Origin: Uloborus plumipes | Taxonomy: Eukaryota; Arthropoda; Arachnida; Araneae; Uloboridae | Direction of reading: 5' to 3' | Assembly (NCBI GenBank): GCA_038373865.1 | Contig: JAXGGA010004513.1 | Span: forward strand, 23,496 to 87,495 | DNA: 64,000 nt | Part shown: piece by piece, positions 34,421 to 45,330 of the stretch | How positions within the stretch are numbered: position 1 is the stretch's first letter | Layout: each line of letters starts with the position of its first letter | Translations under genes and position numbers: made by a program | Notes under the pieces: model-generated | Told to the model about the DNA's origin: nothing | Database searches by the model: none | The model's input: the letters and a program-made list of their open reading frames with translations, nothing else

Positions 34421-34452
34421 TCCCTAGAAATAACTTACAACATCTAAAGAAC

Positions 34453-34664
34453 TACTGTCTAATCTTTTATCGTAAAACCATTCTCGCTTTTGCGCATGCC
34501 TGAGGTTTCTTTGGATTTCCTCAAAATAGGGGAGAAATGCGAAGTAACATGCAACAGGAAGTAAGAAGCGAAAGCACCGGCAAGTGCGTCTCCTTATCCT
34601 ATCACCCCTTTTTCAAATAGAAGCGATCGTGACTGCCAGGCGCGCAATACGCAGGCATACAGTA
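34453..34664 (-). mobile_element. TACTGTC-ended MITE, copy 4
   Basis: Minus-strand member of the family at 2312 and closest to that short form. Shared blocks are TACTGTCTAATCTTTTATCG, GCGCATGCC, AGCACCGGCAAGTGCGTCTCC and TGCCAGGCGCGC, with the end at ACAGTA. Confidence 0.65.
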
Positions 34665-36213
34665 AGAATATGGTCTGAATTAGTAAGACTCAGCTGTTTA
34701 CACATATAGATTAGTTGACATACATCCTACTAGAATATGCAAAGAGTTACCTCTCATAAGCCAGGGCTAAAGCCGAACTGAAGCAATTATACCAGACTAT
34801 AGTAGAAAGCAACTTAACTTGACACTGAACGTCACTACGGGCGGAGCAAATAAGAGCTCACAAGCAGTCAGGGATCTCCTCTAATTCGCCAAGTAGGCTA
34901 TGACGTTTTATCTAGCTCGTTTTTCATAGGCTAATGTCACTCAAACGTCACGCTGACGTCACGATGTTGTTGTCAGGAAACGTTGCAGAGTAGTATAGAC
35001 TCCTAATAAAATGTTAAAGGAAGATCTATCCAGAACTTAAACAAAGCCCAAACAGAACATTTTAAATTAAAATCGCAATCTTTTGATAGAACCGTCGTGC
35101 CCGATCCCATCCCCATGGCCATATTGGTCCCATGTTAAAGCTGGTATAAAGAAGGGGGGGGGGGGTACAAGATAAGCATACAAAAGTATGGAATTCTGGA
35201 ATAAAAACTAATGGAATAAGAGCCAAGTAATCTCAAAAAATTAAGGATATAAAAAGTAAAAATAACACATATTTACATTATTTGTAACAATATTTTGGGT
35301 GATATCAATTGAGAACTATGTGACTGTCTTTCATTATAATTATATTTTCGATATTCACTTTTCTAACATCCTCCGAAGGTAACTTGCCAATTCTCCTTTC
35401 ATTTAGTTGCTTCTCATAGTTTTCTCTTATCAGTATCTTTCTTTTGTAAAGAAAACTCTTTTCTTTTTTATTTCATTCCGGTAGCTGTTACTAAATTGTT
35501 GCAGACAATGACTGTGTTGTCTAAATATATTCTTAGAAAGAAGATACTCTTAAGGAGGTGTTAAATTGTTGATAAGAGTAAGTTGCCCGTCTTTGGAATT
35601 TATAGTAAAGGTGGTTTTCTCACGATCAGCAGATAGCAGCTTTCCACAATCCGTTCTTAACATTTAAGAAAAAAAAAGTTTAATTCGTAAATAAATCAAC
35701 TGTATTCAACTATTTCCATTTTGCTGAAACCTTTCTACCTTACTTGTACCTGAAAGAACCAGTTCATTAAAAATTAGAAAAATGAAAACATCAACTTTTA
35801 TAATGCTTAAATTCATAAAACTATTATTGCATCTTTATTTTATCGCAATAAACACATTTTAACTAGATTACGGATGGTAATGTGATTAATGGAATATCTT
35901 TGCTTTTATAACATAGCTCTGTGAGCACAGTAATAATATTTTTAAATGGTAACTAACTAATAAAAATAAAAAAAATAATGACTTGACTGTGATTGTTTTT
36001 GTTGCAAAGTATTTTGACATCTGAAATAATTTTATCTTATCCATAAAATATTTATTTCTATTATTAGTGTAAAATTACATTATTATTCTATAACTATTTC
36101 TATTATTAGTGTACAATTCTATTATTATTCTATATTATTTTTCTATAGCTATTTATATTATTAGTGTAAAATAATAAAGAAAAATTGATGCTTATGCATC
36201 CAGCTTTCTTTAT
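34665..36213. other. AT-rich DNA, no gene seen
   Basis: A G run lies near 35155-35166. Positions 34,900-34,970 have several CGTCA motifs. A small tandem repeat (36056-36175, ATTATTAGTGTAAAAT-type, about three units) lies near the end. No coding was recognised. Confidence 0.45.
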
Positions 36214-36418
36214 TACGAATACGAATTTCCATTGAAGGAACTAAATCTTGCATGGTTTGGGGCTCAATTTCGCACTTCCTCGATAGATCTCTTAAGCTCT
36301 TGTGCAGATGTGCATTGTCTACCATTGCTGTAAACTTTACGACATATGATACCCCAAAGATTTTCTATAGATATCTGGTCTAAATGCCCCTGGACCATCT
36401 AGAACATCAAGATTCCAA
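36214..36418 (-). pseudogene. Tc1/Tc3-like transposase C-terminus, broken
   Basis: The minus strand encodes IENLWGIICRKVYSNG followed by an AQELKRSIEE stretch, matching the region around the catalytic Glu and the following helix of Tc1/Tc3-type transposases. Immediately upstream, the VLD..P block that should precede it is in a different frame. An internal stop follows EEVRN. This is a dead, truncated copy. TIRs were not found. Confidence 0.7.
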
Positions 36419-37307
36419 CTTAATCAATCTGTTTTTTTTTCTATTATTTCTCTATAGTTAAATAAGTTAGTAAAAACTGCACTTAAACTTTTCATAAAAG
36501 TTAATTTTATATGTTTATCAACCTATGCGGCCTACTTTGTTACTGCATAATTCAAATGCCGCCTCCAGTGGTAAAAATGTTTCCGGTTTTCAGGCCTATA
36601 CTGATAGCATTAGTGCTGTATAACGAATCAAGCAAATTGCGATCGACTTGTGTATGCACGTTGGTACGATAGCATGTTTTCGCTACCTTCTAAAGTGGAA
36701 TTATAAACAACTTTAAGTTCCTTCCGTGTTGTTTGGTCTATATGTTGCCATTTTAGCATTCAACGTTTATTATATGAAAATTGTACAGTGGCAGAGCTGT
36801 TTTTTTTTTTTAACGCTTTACTAACTGTATAGAACGAAGTTATTGATGCCAATTCAAACAAGAAAAACATTTAAATTGTTTTTTTCCCTAAATTGTGAGC
36901 TACATTAACTGGACTGTGTTCATTCACTGACCGGAATATTTTTTATTTCCTCATTTATTTTCATTTGCATCTTATTGATTTTTTTAGAAAGACCGAATGG
37001 AGTTCATTTAGTTTTTTACGTAAATTTAAATACATTTCCTTTTCAAGTACCTCATATTTTGTCACCGAATACATTTTTGAAATATGAAAATCTGAAGACA
37101 CCAAATTTGTACTTTTCCAATATTTTATCACAACCGCAAAAATCAGGCCTCTCTCTTCTCTCCTATTTTTCATCAGATTCTTTTATCAGAAAACCAAATA
37201 ATGCTCGCTGAAATGTTGTTCGAAAAAATGCGCTGACCCATACCCTCGGGTAAACGAAACTGATAAGCTACCGGAATAAAAAAGGACCGATTTTTCACTT
37301 TTTTGGA
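36419..37307. other. AT-rich DNA, no gene seen
   Basis: Only short spurious frames; poly-T runs near 36430 and 36800. Confidence 0.4.
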
Positions 37308-39259
37308 AGCAATCGATTCCAGTTTTGTGGATGATTTTGAAAGCAGAATAACCGCGAGACGTCAGGCATTTTATTTCATTGATAGCTTGAAATGTTGCTG
37401 TTGCTTGTATTTCATTACTTACTTTTAGGATGGAAATGAGGGTTTACACTTTTGAAAACGTATCAGTAATCGATAGAATCTTTGATTGTATCGTACTTCA
37501 CTTCTCTTCTTCACATAAAAGGAGTTTGAATTTTTATTGCATAATTTCACTGATTCAATGAGTGCTTCAGAAAATTTCGAAGAGTTAAGAACTGCACATT
37601 TTATTGCAATTAACTTATTCCTAAATGCTCTTCGTTACTGTATATTTCGTTTCATATTGATGTATTGTTGTTTAGTATTTATCGTTTGCATTTTTATTTG
37701 ATGCTTAAGACCGCGCTTTTAACACTTCTACTTTCACTTTGCTGTTATTACTACTTTCAACTTCAATGGTGTGTTAATTCGTAAATTTTGCTTCGTTTGT
37801 AAAAGAACCGTTTGGCGGGGGGGGGGGGGTCTTAGGAGGAAGGGGCATTTTTAGGGGGAGGAGGGAGATCAATTCCAGTTTTTTGAAACATTTTGAAAGT
37901 AGAAAAACTGCGAGACGTCAGGCGTTCTGTCATTGATAACTTAATATATTGGTTATATGTCTTTACTCACTTTTATGTTGGAAATGAGTGTTTACACTTT
38001 TGAAAATGTATCAGTAATCGATGGAAACTTAAATTGTATCGTACTTCATTTCTCTTTTTCTCATAAAAGGAGTTTGAATTTTTATAAACCAATTACATTA
38101 TTTCACTGATTCGGCGAGTGCTTTAGAAATTTTGAAGTTTTAAGAACTGTTCATTTTACTACAATTACCGGATTTCTAACTGTTCTTTGTGGCTGTATAT
38201 TTTATTTCACATCCATACAAACTGTTCTTTATTATGAATCATCTGCATTTTTATTTGATACTAGCGGTACCCGCACGGCTTTGCCCGTGGTATAAAATTA
38301 AAAATTCATTTGTAAAAAATTGATATAGCAGAAAAAATACTCTATTTTAGTTATTCAAAAATTTGGCATGGACCCCACACTACTTCCCTTTTGCGTGTAA
38401 ATTTCTTAGTAGATGCCTTAAGTGCTAAAATAGTGCTTGGAGTGAGCAAGATAACAATACAAACATTTACATCCCTAGTTTGCCACAAAACAATGCAAAA
38501 AAATGTTTTTCAATGATTAATCTCCTAAATATCGCCGATTTTAACATCATTCAGTGGATTTTTCGCAAAATATCGCCAATAGCACCAAATTGAACTCAAA
38601 TAAAAAAAAATAAATTTTTTCGACAAATTTGCCGCCAACTTGGCGATATGTCGCCAAATTGGCGTCAAACACTTGGCGACTAAAAGCTTGGCGATATTTC
38701 GCCAAGTGCTCGGGCCAATTCATATCACTTTTGTCTGTATTAAAATTAACACTGATTTACCCCATAAAAGGGGTAAAAACCCCCTTGGGGAAATTCGAAT
38801 GCAACCCCAAGGGGAGGTGCACAAAAATAAGCCAAAAGAGAAAATAAGAACAATTTTGCTGCTCACAGAAATCTTACCAAAGTTTAAAAGAAGAAGAAAG
38901 TTTTCTTTCCTAACTTCAAAAACAAAATAATAGAAATTTCGTGCATTATTCTTCACCATGATAATAAAAACAATGAACATCGACAAACATCAACCAGCAA
39001 ATGATAAATTAAAAGCCAAACTCGTTCACTCAAGCCATTTACTGCAATTTATATTGAAATAAAAAAAAAAGGAAATAAAATATGTTTTGCCAGACGATAA
39101 ATTTAGAATGGTTTGCTATCATGTTGTTTCTTTTTACTTTCTTCTATATCTATTATATAGAAGAAAGTATTGGTTTCGTGAAAATTTTCGAATGTCGAAT
39201 TTTGACGGATTTGCACGTTTTGAGGTGCGCTGAGTCCATTTCGACCATTTTTGGAAAAT

Positions 39260-39315
39260 GTCTGTCTGTGTGTCTGTGTGTGTGTGTGTGTGTGTCTGTG
39301 TGTGTGTGAGTCTGT
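39260..39315. repeat. (TG)n microsatellite
   Basis: TG dinucleotide tract with scattered TCTG variants, inside the nested Helitron. Confidence 0.85.
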
Positions 39316-39430
39316 ATGTGTGTGACCAGTTTTTGTGGCCGCGCTAGAGCAAAAACTACTGCATGAAATCGAACAAAAATTTTTTCACATATGTACCACC
39401 ATGTGAACTGGTGCACCTGACTTTGTTTAG

Positions 39431-39735
39431 CGAATTCCTCCAAGGGGGGTGGAGCAATCGCACGTGTTCTGCGCGTGGGTGATTGCTATATCTCAGGAAG
39501 TAACCGGCGGAATCAAACGAAAATTGGTCCATAGGTAGACCCTACCGAGTACAGGTGCTGATTCAATTTGCGCGTCAATATCTCGAAGGGGGTGGAGCAA
39601 TCGCACGTGTTCTGCGCGGGGGTGATTGCTATATCTCAGGAAGTAACAAACGGAATCAAACGAAAATTGGTCCATAGGTAGACCCTATTGAGTACAGGTG
39701 TTGTGTCAATTTGTGTGTCAATATCTCAAAGGGGG
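39431..39735 (+). repeat. ~150-bp tandem repeat in Helitron
   Basis: Two full units and a partial third share GGGTGGAGCAATCGCACGTG, GATTGCTATATCTCAGGAAG and AAATTGGTCCATAGGTAGAC. Internal tandem repeats of this kind are common in non-autonomous Helitrons. Confidence 0.8.
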
Positions 39736-41370
39736 GTGGAGCAATCAAAAGTGCTTATTTTGTCATTGCACCTACTGTATCTCGAGAAATATTGCTGCGA
39801 TTTGAATGAAATTTGGAATAACACTAACCCAATATGGAAGCAAGCATCGATTAAATTTTGGCGCCAATCGCCCCAGAGGGAGGGTGGGGTGATTTTTGCG
39901 CTTAGTCAACAATGCGAAAAATTAATTCATTAAAAAATCGCTTTCACGCTATTCAATTATCAAAACAGCTGAAAACTTTCAATGATTTGAAATTTTTAAC
40001 TGTTGCCAATTTCTTTTTACTAACAAATAAAATGTTTGCAATTAATCTAAACAAAGCTTTTGCAATGATTTCCAATTTCGTTCATTGATTCTGCATTTGC
40101 AGGGTTATTACGATAATTGGGAAATTGGAGCTGTTTCCAATTATTCGGGCGAGTACGTAATTTATTTTGTAACTGGAATTCATAAGATAGATATAGAAGA
40201 AAGTTTCGTGACGGCCACGACAGCTAGTTTGACCTCATTTAGTTAAGCAATGTTTCCCTCTTCTACACAACTCGTCAGATCGCCAAAATATCTCTAAACT
40301 CACAAAAATGGTACGCGTCAGTTTTTTCCTTCACTATCTTTTTTAAAGAAAGGACTCGATTTCTCATTTGATTGACAGGTGCCATCTTAACACGATTTTA
40401 TTATATTTCATTTGACTAATTTTAATAAGGCTTGGAGTTTGGATTGCTACAAAAACAAATACATTTTTAAAATTATTAATGGAAAAAGAACGAAACAAAT
40501 AAACGAAATAAAAACGTAACCATGGTAACAACATTAAAAGTTGATTTCCGTTGATAAAATAATTCATTTCATCAACCATTTTAGAATCGTTTGGCTTGCT
40601 TTACTGAAGATAAGCCTTGAATTCCGGGGTTCTAAAAACAATTGTTACAGCTCTCCTGATGATCGTAGAAACTTCGAAAAAACTTCATTTTGTGCAGAAA
40701 ATTTCAAGCTTTCGAATGACATAAGACTTGAAAATGTGTATGAAATATTTCTTCCCTATTTTATCGAATTTCTGCTAAGAATTCGAATAGAAAAAGAACG
40801 AAATGGAATTTTCGAAAAATCGCTTCGAGGTGCAAAACTACATGCTACAAACTAATTTTGTGTCAAGTGGCATGAAAATCGACCGAACGGTTTGGGCGCT
40901 GCGCGCGTAACAGACAGACAGACAGAAGGACAGAAAGAAGGACAGAAAGAAAGACAAACCTTCAGCTTTATTATTAGTAGAGATATAAGAGATAATAGAG
41001 ACTCAAAATCGTGCTTTTTATTTTTACTCTTACTTTGTTGTTATTACTCCTTTCTGTTTCAGTGATGTGTAAATTCGTAAGTTACTTTACTTTAATTCGT
41101 AAGTTACTTTAACCGATGTTTTTTACTCTTATAGAAGAAAATGATTTTAGTTTTGTGGGTGATTTTGAAAGCAGAGAAACTGGGGGACGTCAGGTATTCT
41201 CTCATTGGTAGCTTGAAATGTTTTGTTGGTTGAATTGCATTATCCACTTTTATATGGGAAATGGGGAATTGTACTTTTAAAAATGTATCAGCAATCGATT
41301 GAAGATTTGATTGTATTGTAACTCACTTCTCGTTTTCTCATAAATGCAATTTCAATTTCGACAAACCAAT

Positions 41371-41791
41371 TCCAAAACTCTTCTAATTTAAAAATCAAAG
41401 CATAAGAATCAAGTCCTTTTACTAAGTCCACAAATTTTTAACTTTTATTCCTAAACAATTCGTATCTGTTATATGTTTGTATGTATGTATGTATGAGGTC
41501 GTTCTATCCACGAAAGGCAGTATTCCATATATCTCCTTTCTTTTAATATCTTACATAATGTTGTTTGGAGATGCTGTTCTTGTACAGAATAATAGATAAT
41601 ATTTTTCCTCACATCATAGCCTCAGAGCAATAGCGAGTACATCTTACTGTTATTCTGAGGTCTTGATCTCTTGCTTTTGCTCAGCGACGACGATTATGGA
41701 TTATCGTAAAGCGCAAAACTGGCAAAAAGTGGAGCTGTTACCTTCTTGCACAGCGGACTTAAATTATTTATTGCTTTAGTTTAAGTTTAAA
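41371..41791. other. AT-rich DNA, nothing recognised
   Basis: It includes a short imperfect inverted repeat (GCCTCAGAGCAATAG / TTATTCTGAGG, about 41620-41665) and GTATGTATGTATGTAT near 41480. No gene. Confidence 0.4.
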
Positions 41792-42368
41792 TCGTTATAT
41801 ATAAAAATGAATGAATGTATCTATGTATGTACCTATGTATGTCCTTTATAGAGGCAAAAACTATCCTTCGGATTTCGCAAAAAATTTCAGTTTGTTTGTG
41901 TCATCACTGGGCACATCAAGAGACCAATTTGAAGAAAAAAATCTGACTGGTAGTTCTTTTTTTATTCCAATTTTAATTGAAACTTCCATATAAAATCTCT
42001 AATTTCTGAAGGCTTTCCTCCAATCAATCATTATTTAGTGCTTCATCTTAACTTTTCCTCGATAGATAATTTTGAGTTTGATATTGTCTTTGCTTCGCGC
42101 GGTTTTCTGAGGCTTCTCTCAATTCAAATAGATAGGAAATTTTCTTTCGTGAGAATTCACCCTTGAACATATAATACTGCTAATTTTATTTTTTTCAAAA
42201 ATGGAAACGCAGTTTTTTAGATAATCCTCACAGCTAAATAAGACATTTAAGTTTGATTTCACGTTGTCCTTCACGTCGATTTAACTGACCACGTGTTCAT
42301 AAAAAAATAATTTCTTGGATTTCGCATGGTTGCATTTTAAGCCGCTCGACGCCGGGCATATACACTAG
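41792..42368 (+). mobile_element. Non-autonomous Helitron (577 bp)
   Basis: It starts TCGTTATATATAAAAATG after an A and ends GACGCCGGGCATATACACTAG followed by T. The 3' hairpin is imperfect (GCCGCTCGACGCCGGGC). It has no coding region. The interior differs from the 12952-type elements. Confidence 0.75.
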
Positions 42369-42807
42369 TTTGTTAATAATTTAATTAATGGCTGAAATAT
42401 TTGTGAACTTAATTGTGACAAAGTGTAAACGAAATACTATTTGTGAATCACTTCGATGTGACTCAAATAACGCTCTCAACATTTTGTAGATTCAAGCATC
42501 TGCAAGAAAAATTATTACTTAAGAGCGAAACGAAAGACACCATATGTTTAGATATTGCCTTGTGGCTCTTCTCCAAACTTAATAAGATTAAAAAAGCGAA
42601 GGAACAGATGAAATCCCACTAATCGCTGTTTAGGTGCTGATCCTCCTTTGGTTTGCAGCCAAGTTCTTACTCCTGTGACGTCATCCATGTTTCCGTGGAA
42701 TACCGCAGTGACGGTCGCAGTTTCTGTAGAAATAGCTATTTTTTAAAGGTCTGTGTGTCAAGCCACTTGCGTGCATATGCAATATTAAATGTCCGTGGTT
42801 ATAGTCT
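42369..42807. other. Non-coding DNA left of the foldback
   Basis: No gene recognised. It contains CTGTGACGTCATCC near 42674. Confidence 0.4.
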
Positions 42808-42969
42808 AAGAGCCCATGAGTGCCAGACCTACGTCATTTTATAAAGGCACGAAATTTTTCTGCGTAAGCACACCACAGCATGTACGAACGGTTCGCTATT
42901 CGTTAAGCTGAGTCGCGCTGGCTTTGGCGGGAAACAGGTAGCAAAGGTACGTAAAATTGCTACCCAAAA
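42808..42969 (+). repeat. Foldback terminal inverted repeat, left
   Basis: It matches 55110-55272 in reverse with only a handful of substitutions. It contains CTACGTCATTTTATAAAGG, which is nearly the same box found in every satellite unit, so the terminus and the satellite appear related. Confidence 0.9.
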
Positions 42970-43927
42970 ACGTCATAGTATAAAGCGTAATTTTTTAATA
43001 TGTTGTAAGGCGTACTATTAGAAGTTACACCTTACAGTGCCAGACACTTTGCACGCTGGCCTTGCGCAGCCAGACACTTTGAAGTTGGTAAAAATGTAAG
43101 CAAATTTACGTCATTTTATAAAGCGTAATTTTTTAATATGTTGTAAGGGGGGCCATTAGAAGTTACACCTTACAGTGCCAGACACTTTGCACGCTGGCCT
43201 TGCGCAGCCAGACACTTTGAAGTTGGTAAAAATGTAAGCAAATTTACGTCATTTTATAAAGCGTAATTTTTTAATATGTTGTAAGGGGGGCCATTAGAAG
43301 TTACACCTTACAGTGCCAGACACTTTGCACGCTGGCCTTGCGCAGCCAGACACTTTGAAGTTGGTAAAAATGTAAGCAAATTTACGTCATTTTATAAAGC
43401 GTAATTTTTTAATATGTTGTAAGGGGAGCCATTAGAAGTTACACCTTACAATGCCAGACACTTTGCACGCTGGCCTTGCGCAGCCAGACACTTTGAAGTT
43501 GGTAAAAATGTAAGCAAATTTACGTCATTTTATAAAGCGTAATTTTTTAATATGTTGTAAGGGGAGCCATTAGAAGTTACACCTTACAATGCCAGACACT
43601 TTGCACGCTGGCCTTGCGCAGCCAGACACTTTGAAGTTGGTAAAAATGTAAGCAAATTTACGTCATTTTATAAAGCGTAATTTTTTAATATGTTGTAAGG
43701 GGAGCCATTAGAAGTTACACCTTACAGTGCCAGACACTTTGCACGCTGGCCTTGCGCAGCCAGACACTTTGAAGTTGGTAAAAATGTAAGCAAATTTACG
43801 TCATTTTATAAAGCGTAATTTTTTAATATGTTGTAAGGGGGGCCATTAGAAGTTACACCTTACAGTGCCAGACACTTTGCACGCTGGCCTTGCGCAGCCA
43901 GACACTTTGAAGTTGGTAAAAATGTAA
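42970..43927 (+). repeat. 138-bp satellite array, left (~7 units)
   Basis: The period is exactly 138 bp (units at 43021, 43159, 43297, 43435, 43573, 43711, 43849). Each unit has two CCAGACACTTTG boxes about 30 bp apart, a GCTGGCCTTGCGCAGCC segment that can fold, and TTACGTCATTTTATAAAGCG. The outermost unit carries the variant CGTCATAGTATAAAG, also present at the outer edge of the right array. Confidence 0.95.
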
Positions 43928-44935
43928 GGGTCATTCCATGTGAAATCATCCCGGCCATGACACCCACCACCTCCGATTTTAATAAAATGTGCAGCAGTAG
44001 GAGACTTTTTGATGCTGATAACAAAAATACTACTTATATTGAGATAAGTGAAGGGGTTGAAAAGTTATGGCCCTTTAAATATTTTGCTTGGTGGCTCATT
44101 TGCCGCCATTTTGAATGACATATACATTTGTACAAATGGCTGTAAGTCCTTAACAAATAGTCGTGCAGCTTTCTTTTTTTTATTTTGTTCATAATAGTGT
44201 AAGCTTTAATTTGAATTGAGTTTAATTGGTATATCCATTATACATTTTTTCCTGCGAGTGTTTTCTTTCAGTTTTTTGACTCAAAAAATGAAGTAACTTT
44301 AACAGAAAATTACTCACAAAAATCCACCTTCGATTTCAACCAAATTATGTGCTCGGGTACCTTTAAGTATGTTTTAACACCAGATAACAAATATGGATGG
44401 CCCATTCATGTGTTTTTTTTCAAACAGAATTTTTTAATTTTCAGTCAAAAAAAAAAAAAAAAAGGAATGTCAAAAAAAGTAGGAATCATTTCAAAATAAT
44501 GTTTATCGCATTCTGTATTCCACAATATGAAAATAACTCCTCCCCCCCCCCCAAAAAAAAAGAAAGTAAAAATCCGATATATGGCAATTTAGGAGACTTT
44601 CAACATTAATATAACCACCAAAATAAGAACAAGTAATGATTTATAAGTCAATAAAGGCATTTCGTTCTTTAGAGCCCTAGCACACTCGTTATACATTAAA
44701 TGTGCTACTCAAAAATTAAAAAAGCAAGTGAATAACATTATTATTGAAAATACTTCATATAAATAATTAAATTGTGATAAAGACATCAGACTTATAAAAG
44801 AATATCTAATGTTGCAGAAGAGATAAGAGTGATGCACAAATTGCCAAGTGCAGAGATATAACAGCACATTTTAGTTTCTTAAGTATTTTATCAAAGATCA
44901 TAGTTATTTTACTAAATCTAGATTTTTAGAACAGT
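43928..44935 (+). repeat. Foldback inner arm, left
   Basis: Unique sequence repeated in reverse at 45331-46836. It begins GGTCATTCCATGTGAAATC and ends near TTTTTAGAACAGT. It carries the empty hAT target site GGTATATC at 44228-44235. Confidence 0.9.
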
Positions 44936-45330
44936 ATTTGATTGTTAGAATAGAAACGTACTTTAAATGTTCCACCTCTAAACAGTTATGTTTCATGTCT
45001 CATGAACTCGAAATGATTTTTAGGACTTGTTTCTGAAATTCACATGAAAGAAGGTGATGTAGATATTAAGTTATTGCATCCACATGGCCCAGCAATATCT
45101 TACTTTTGGCCTGAACGGGAGAACTGTACTGTCCCTTTGAGTCACATTCTCTGTAATGTTGACATCAGTACGAGAACTGGAAAGACGTGTAAACTTAGTG
45201 AAAGTTCTAGTGCTTTAGTGCACACCAAGTGGACAAGATATGTTTCTGAACTTGGTAAACTCTAATTTTGAAAACTAGATGAACAAAAATTATTGCTATT
45301 AATTTATATGTATTTAATAAAATATGTGTT
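44936..45330. other. Foldback central loop
   Basis: The only part of the foldback present once. It contains the coding-like fragment 45024-45265. The rest is AT-rich. Confidence 0.8.
45024..45265 (+). pseudogene. Captured exon-like coding fragment
   Basis: An open frame runs from a possible splice acceptor (TTTTTAG, ending 45023) to a TAA at 45263-45265; the first ATG is at 45044. It encodes GDVDIKLLHPHGPAISYFWP, then PLSHILC and TRTGKTCKLSE. I recall a family of uncharacterised animal proteins, often from transposon-rich genomes, whose C-terminal part has the pattern VKFMHPHGP..F.WP..EDICWVP..HILC......GR.Y. On that basis this is probably the last exon of such a gene carried by the foldback. 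This is pattern memory, not a search result. No start region, promoter or upstream exon is visible, so it is unlikely to make a protein by itself. It lies exactly in the loop between the inverted arms, as cargo would. Confidence 0.5.

Larger units (their letters stand above)
39149..40227 (+). mobile_element. Nested Helitron (~1.08 kb)
   Basis: The probable 5' end is TCTATTATATAGAAGAAAG after an A. The 3' end is the small hairpin CGTGACGGCCACG, then ACAG and CTAG followed by T. A perfect palindrome (arms TACTTTCTTCTATA) straddles the 5' border. Internally there are a (TG)n tract and two-and-a-half copies of a ~150-bp repeat with GTGGAGCAATCGCACGTG and TTGGTCCATAGGTAGACCCT. No coding gene is present. 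Confidence 0.7.
38261..40983 (-). mobile_element. Helitron (2.72 kb) holding another Helitron
   Basis: On the minus strand it begins TCTCTACTAATAATAAAGC after an A and ends with hairpin CCACGGGCAAAGCCGTGCGG and CTAG followed by T. It splits copy 2 of the 0.55-kb tandem repeat. A plus-strand Helitron (39149-40227) lies inside it. A 104-codon frame at 40541-40855 lacks Rep or helicase motifs. Near its left part are repeated TTGGCG/CGCCAA motifs (about 38560-38710). Confidence 0.85.
37308..41370 (+). repeat. Tandem triplication, ~0.55-kb unit, interrupted
   Basis: Three diverged copies start near 37308, 37867 and 41137. Each shows GATTTTGAAAG-like, GAGACGTCAGG or GGGACGTCAGG, GTATCAGTAATCGAT-like and TCATAAA(A/T)G blocks in the same order. 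Spacing is 556 bp between copies 1 and 2. It is about 549 bp between copies 2 and 3 once the 2,723-bp Helitron inside copy 2 is subtracted. Copy 3 is incomplete. Confidence 0.8.
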
